Positions 11,323 through 38,002 of a stretch of 38,002 nucleotides of DNA are shown here, one piece after another (position 1 is the first letter of the stretch; each line of letters opens with the position of its first letter). This stretch comes from Ectocarpus siliculosus (Eukaryota; Sar; Phaeophyceae; Ectocarpales; Ectocarpaceae): the NCBI GenBank assembly GCA_000310025.1, contig FN649728.1, positions 4,699,107-4,737,108 of the forward strand, in the 5' to 3' direction. Under the pieces are notes generated by a model. The model worked only from the letters and a program-made list of their open reading frames with translations. It made no database searches and was not told where the DNA came from. A program made the position numbers and the translations under genes.

Positions 11323-38002
<26,680 letters not shown>

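Overview
The window is nuclear DNA of a photosynthetic eukaryote, most likely a brown alga or a close stramenopile relative. The reasons are the many short, conserved exons separated by introns of about 0.3-4.4 kb, GT-AG splicing, a linker histone gene, a fused vitamin K1 (phylloquinone) biosynthesis gene of the PHYLLO type, Gly/Ala/Ser-rich insertions in the proteins, and abundant poly-G/poly-C tracts, microsatellites, MITEs and LINE debris. The lineage is inferred from gene architecture only. There is no operon, CRISPR array or phage.

Layout. Positions 1-175 and about 37935-38002 are homopolymer-rich and look like poor contig ends. From 176 to 5904 I see no gene, only low-complexity DNA, one palindromic element and dispersed repeats. 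From 9539 down to 5905 on the minus strand lies a four-exon histone H1 gene (154 residues by my splicing). About 1.8 kb of intergenic DNA (9540-11322, holding a MITE) separates it from a divergent gene on the plus strand. That gene runs from about 11323 to beyond the right end. I resolve 25 exons whose phases agree at every junction except one: the exon 7 donor lacks the expected GT. They encode in order isochorismate synthase (MenF), SEPHCHC synthase (MenD), SHCHC synthase (MenH) and the first part of o-succinylbenzoate synthase (MenC), about 2,364 codons before the window ends.

Together the four modules would take chorismate to o-succinylbenzoate, the benzenoid precursor of phylloquinone, in one polypeptide. 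MenF keeps its full chorismate-binding half, MenD keeps its thiamine-diphosphate motifs, and MenH keeps a recognisable Ser-Asp-His triad despite very large low-complexity insertions. The F-D-H-C order differs from the F-D-C-H order I recall for Arabidopsis PHYLLO.

The introns hold the rest: a 5'-truncated, frameshifted LINE with an assembly gap at its tail (intron 2), at least eight copies of a related retroelement 3' end with C-rich or microsatellite tails, TA-flanked MITEs in two related families, several minisatellites, and two local duplications that copied a splice acceptor together with the start of its exon (H1 exon 4 and the MenF exon 10). Intron 12 appears to use a GC-AG boundary.
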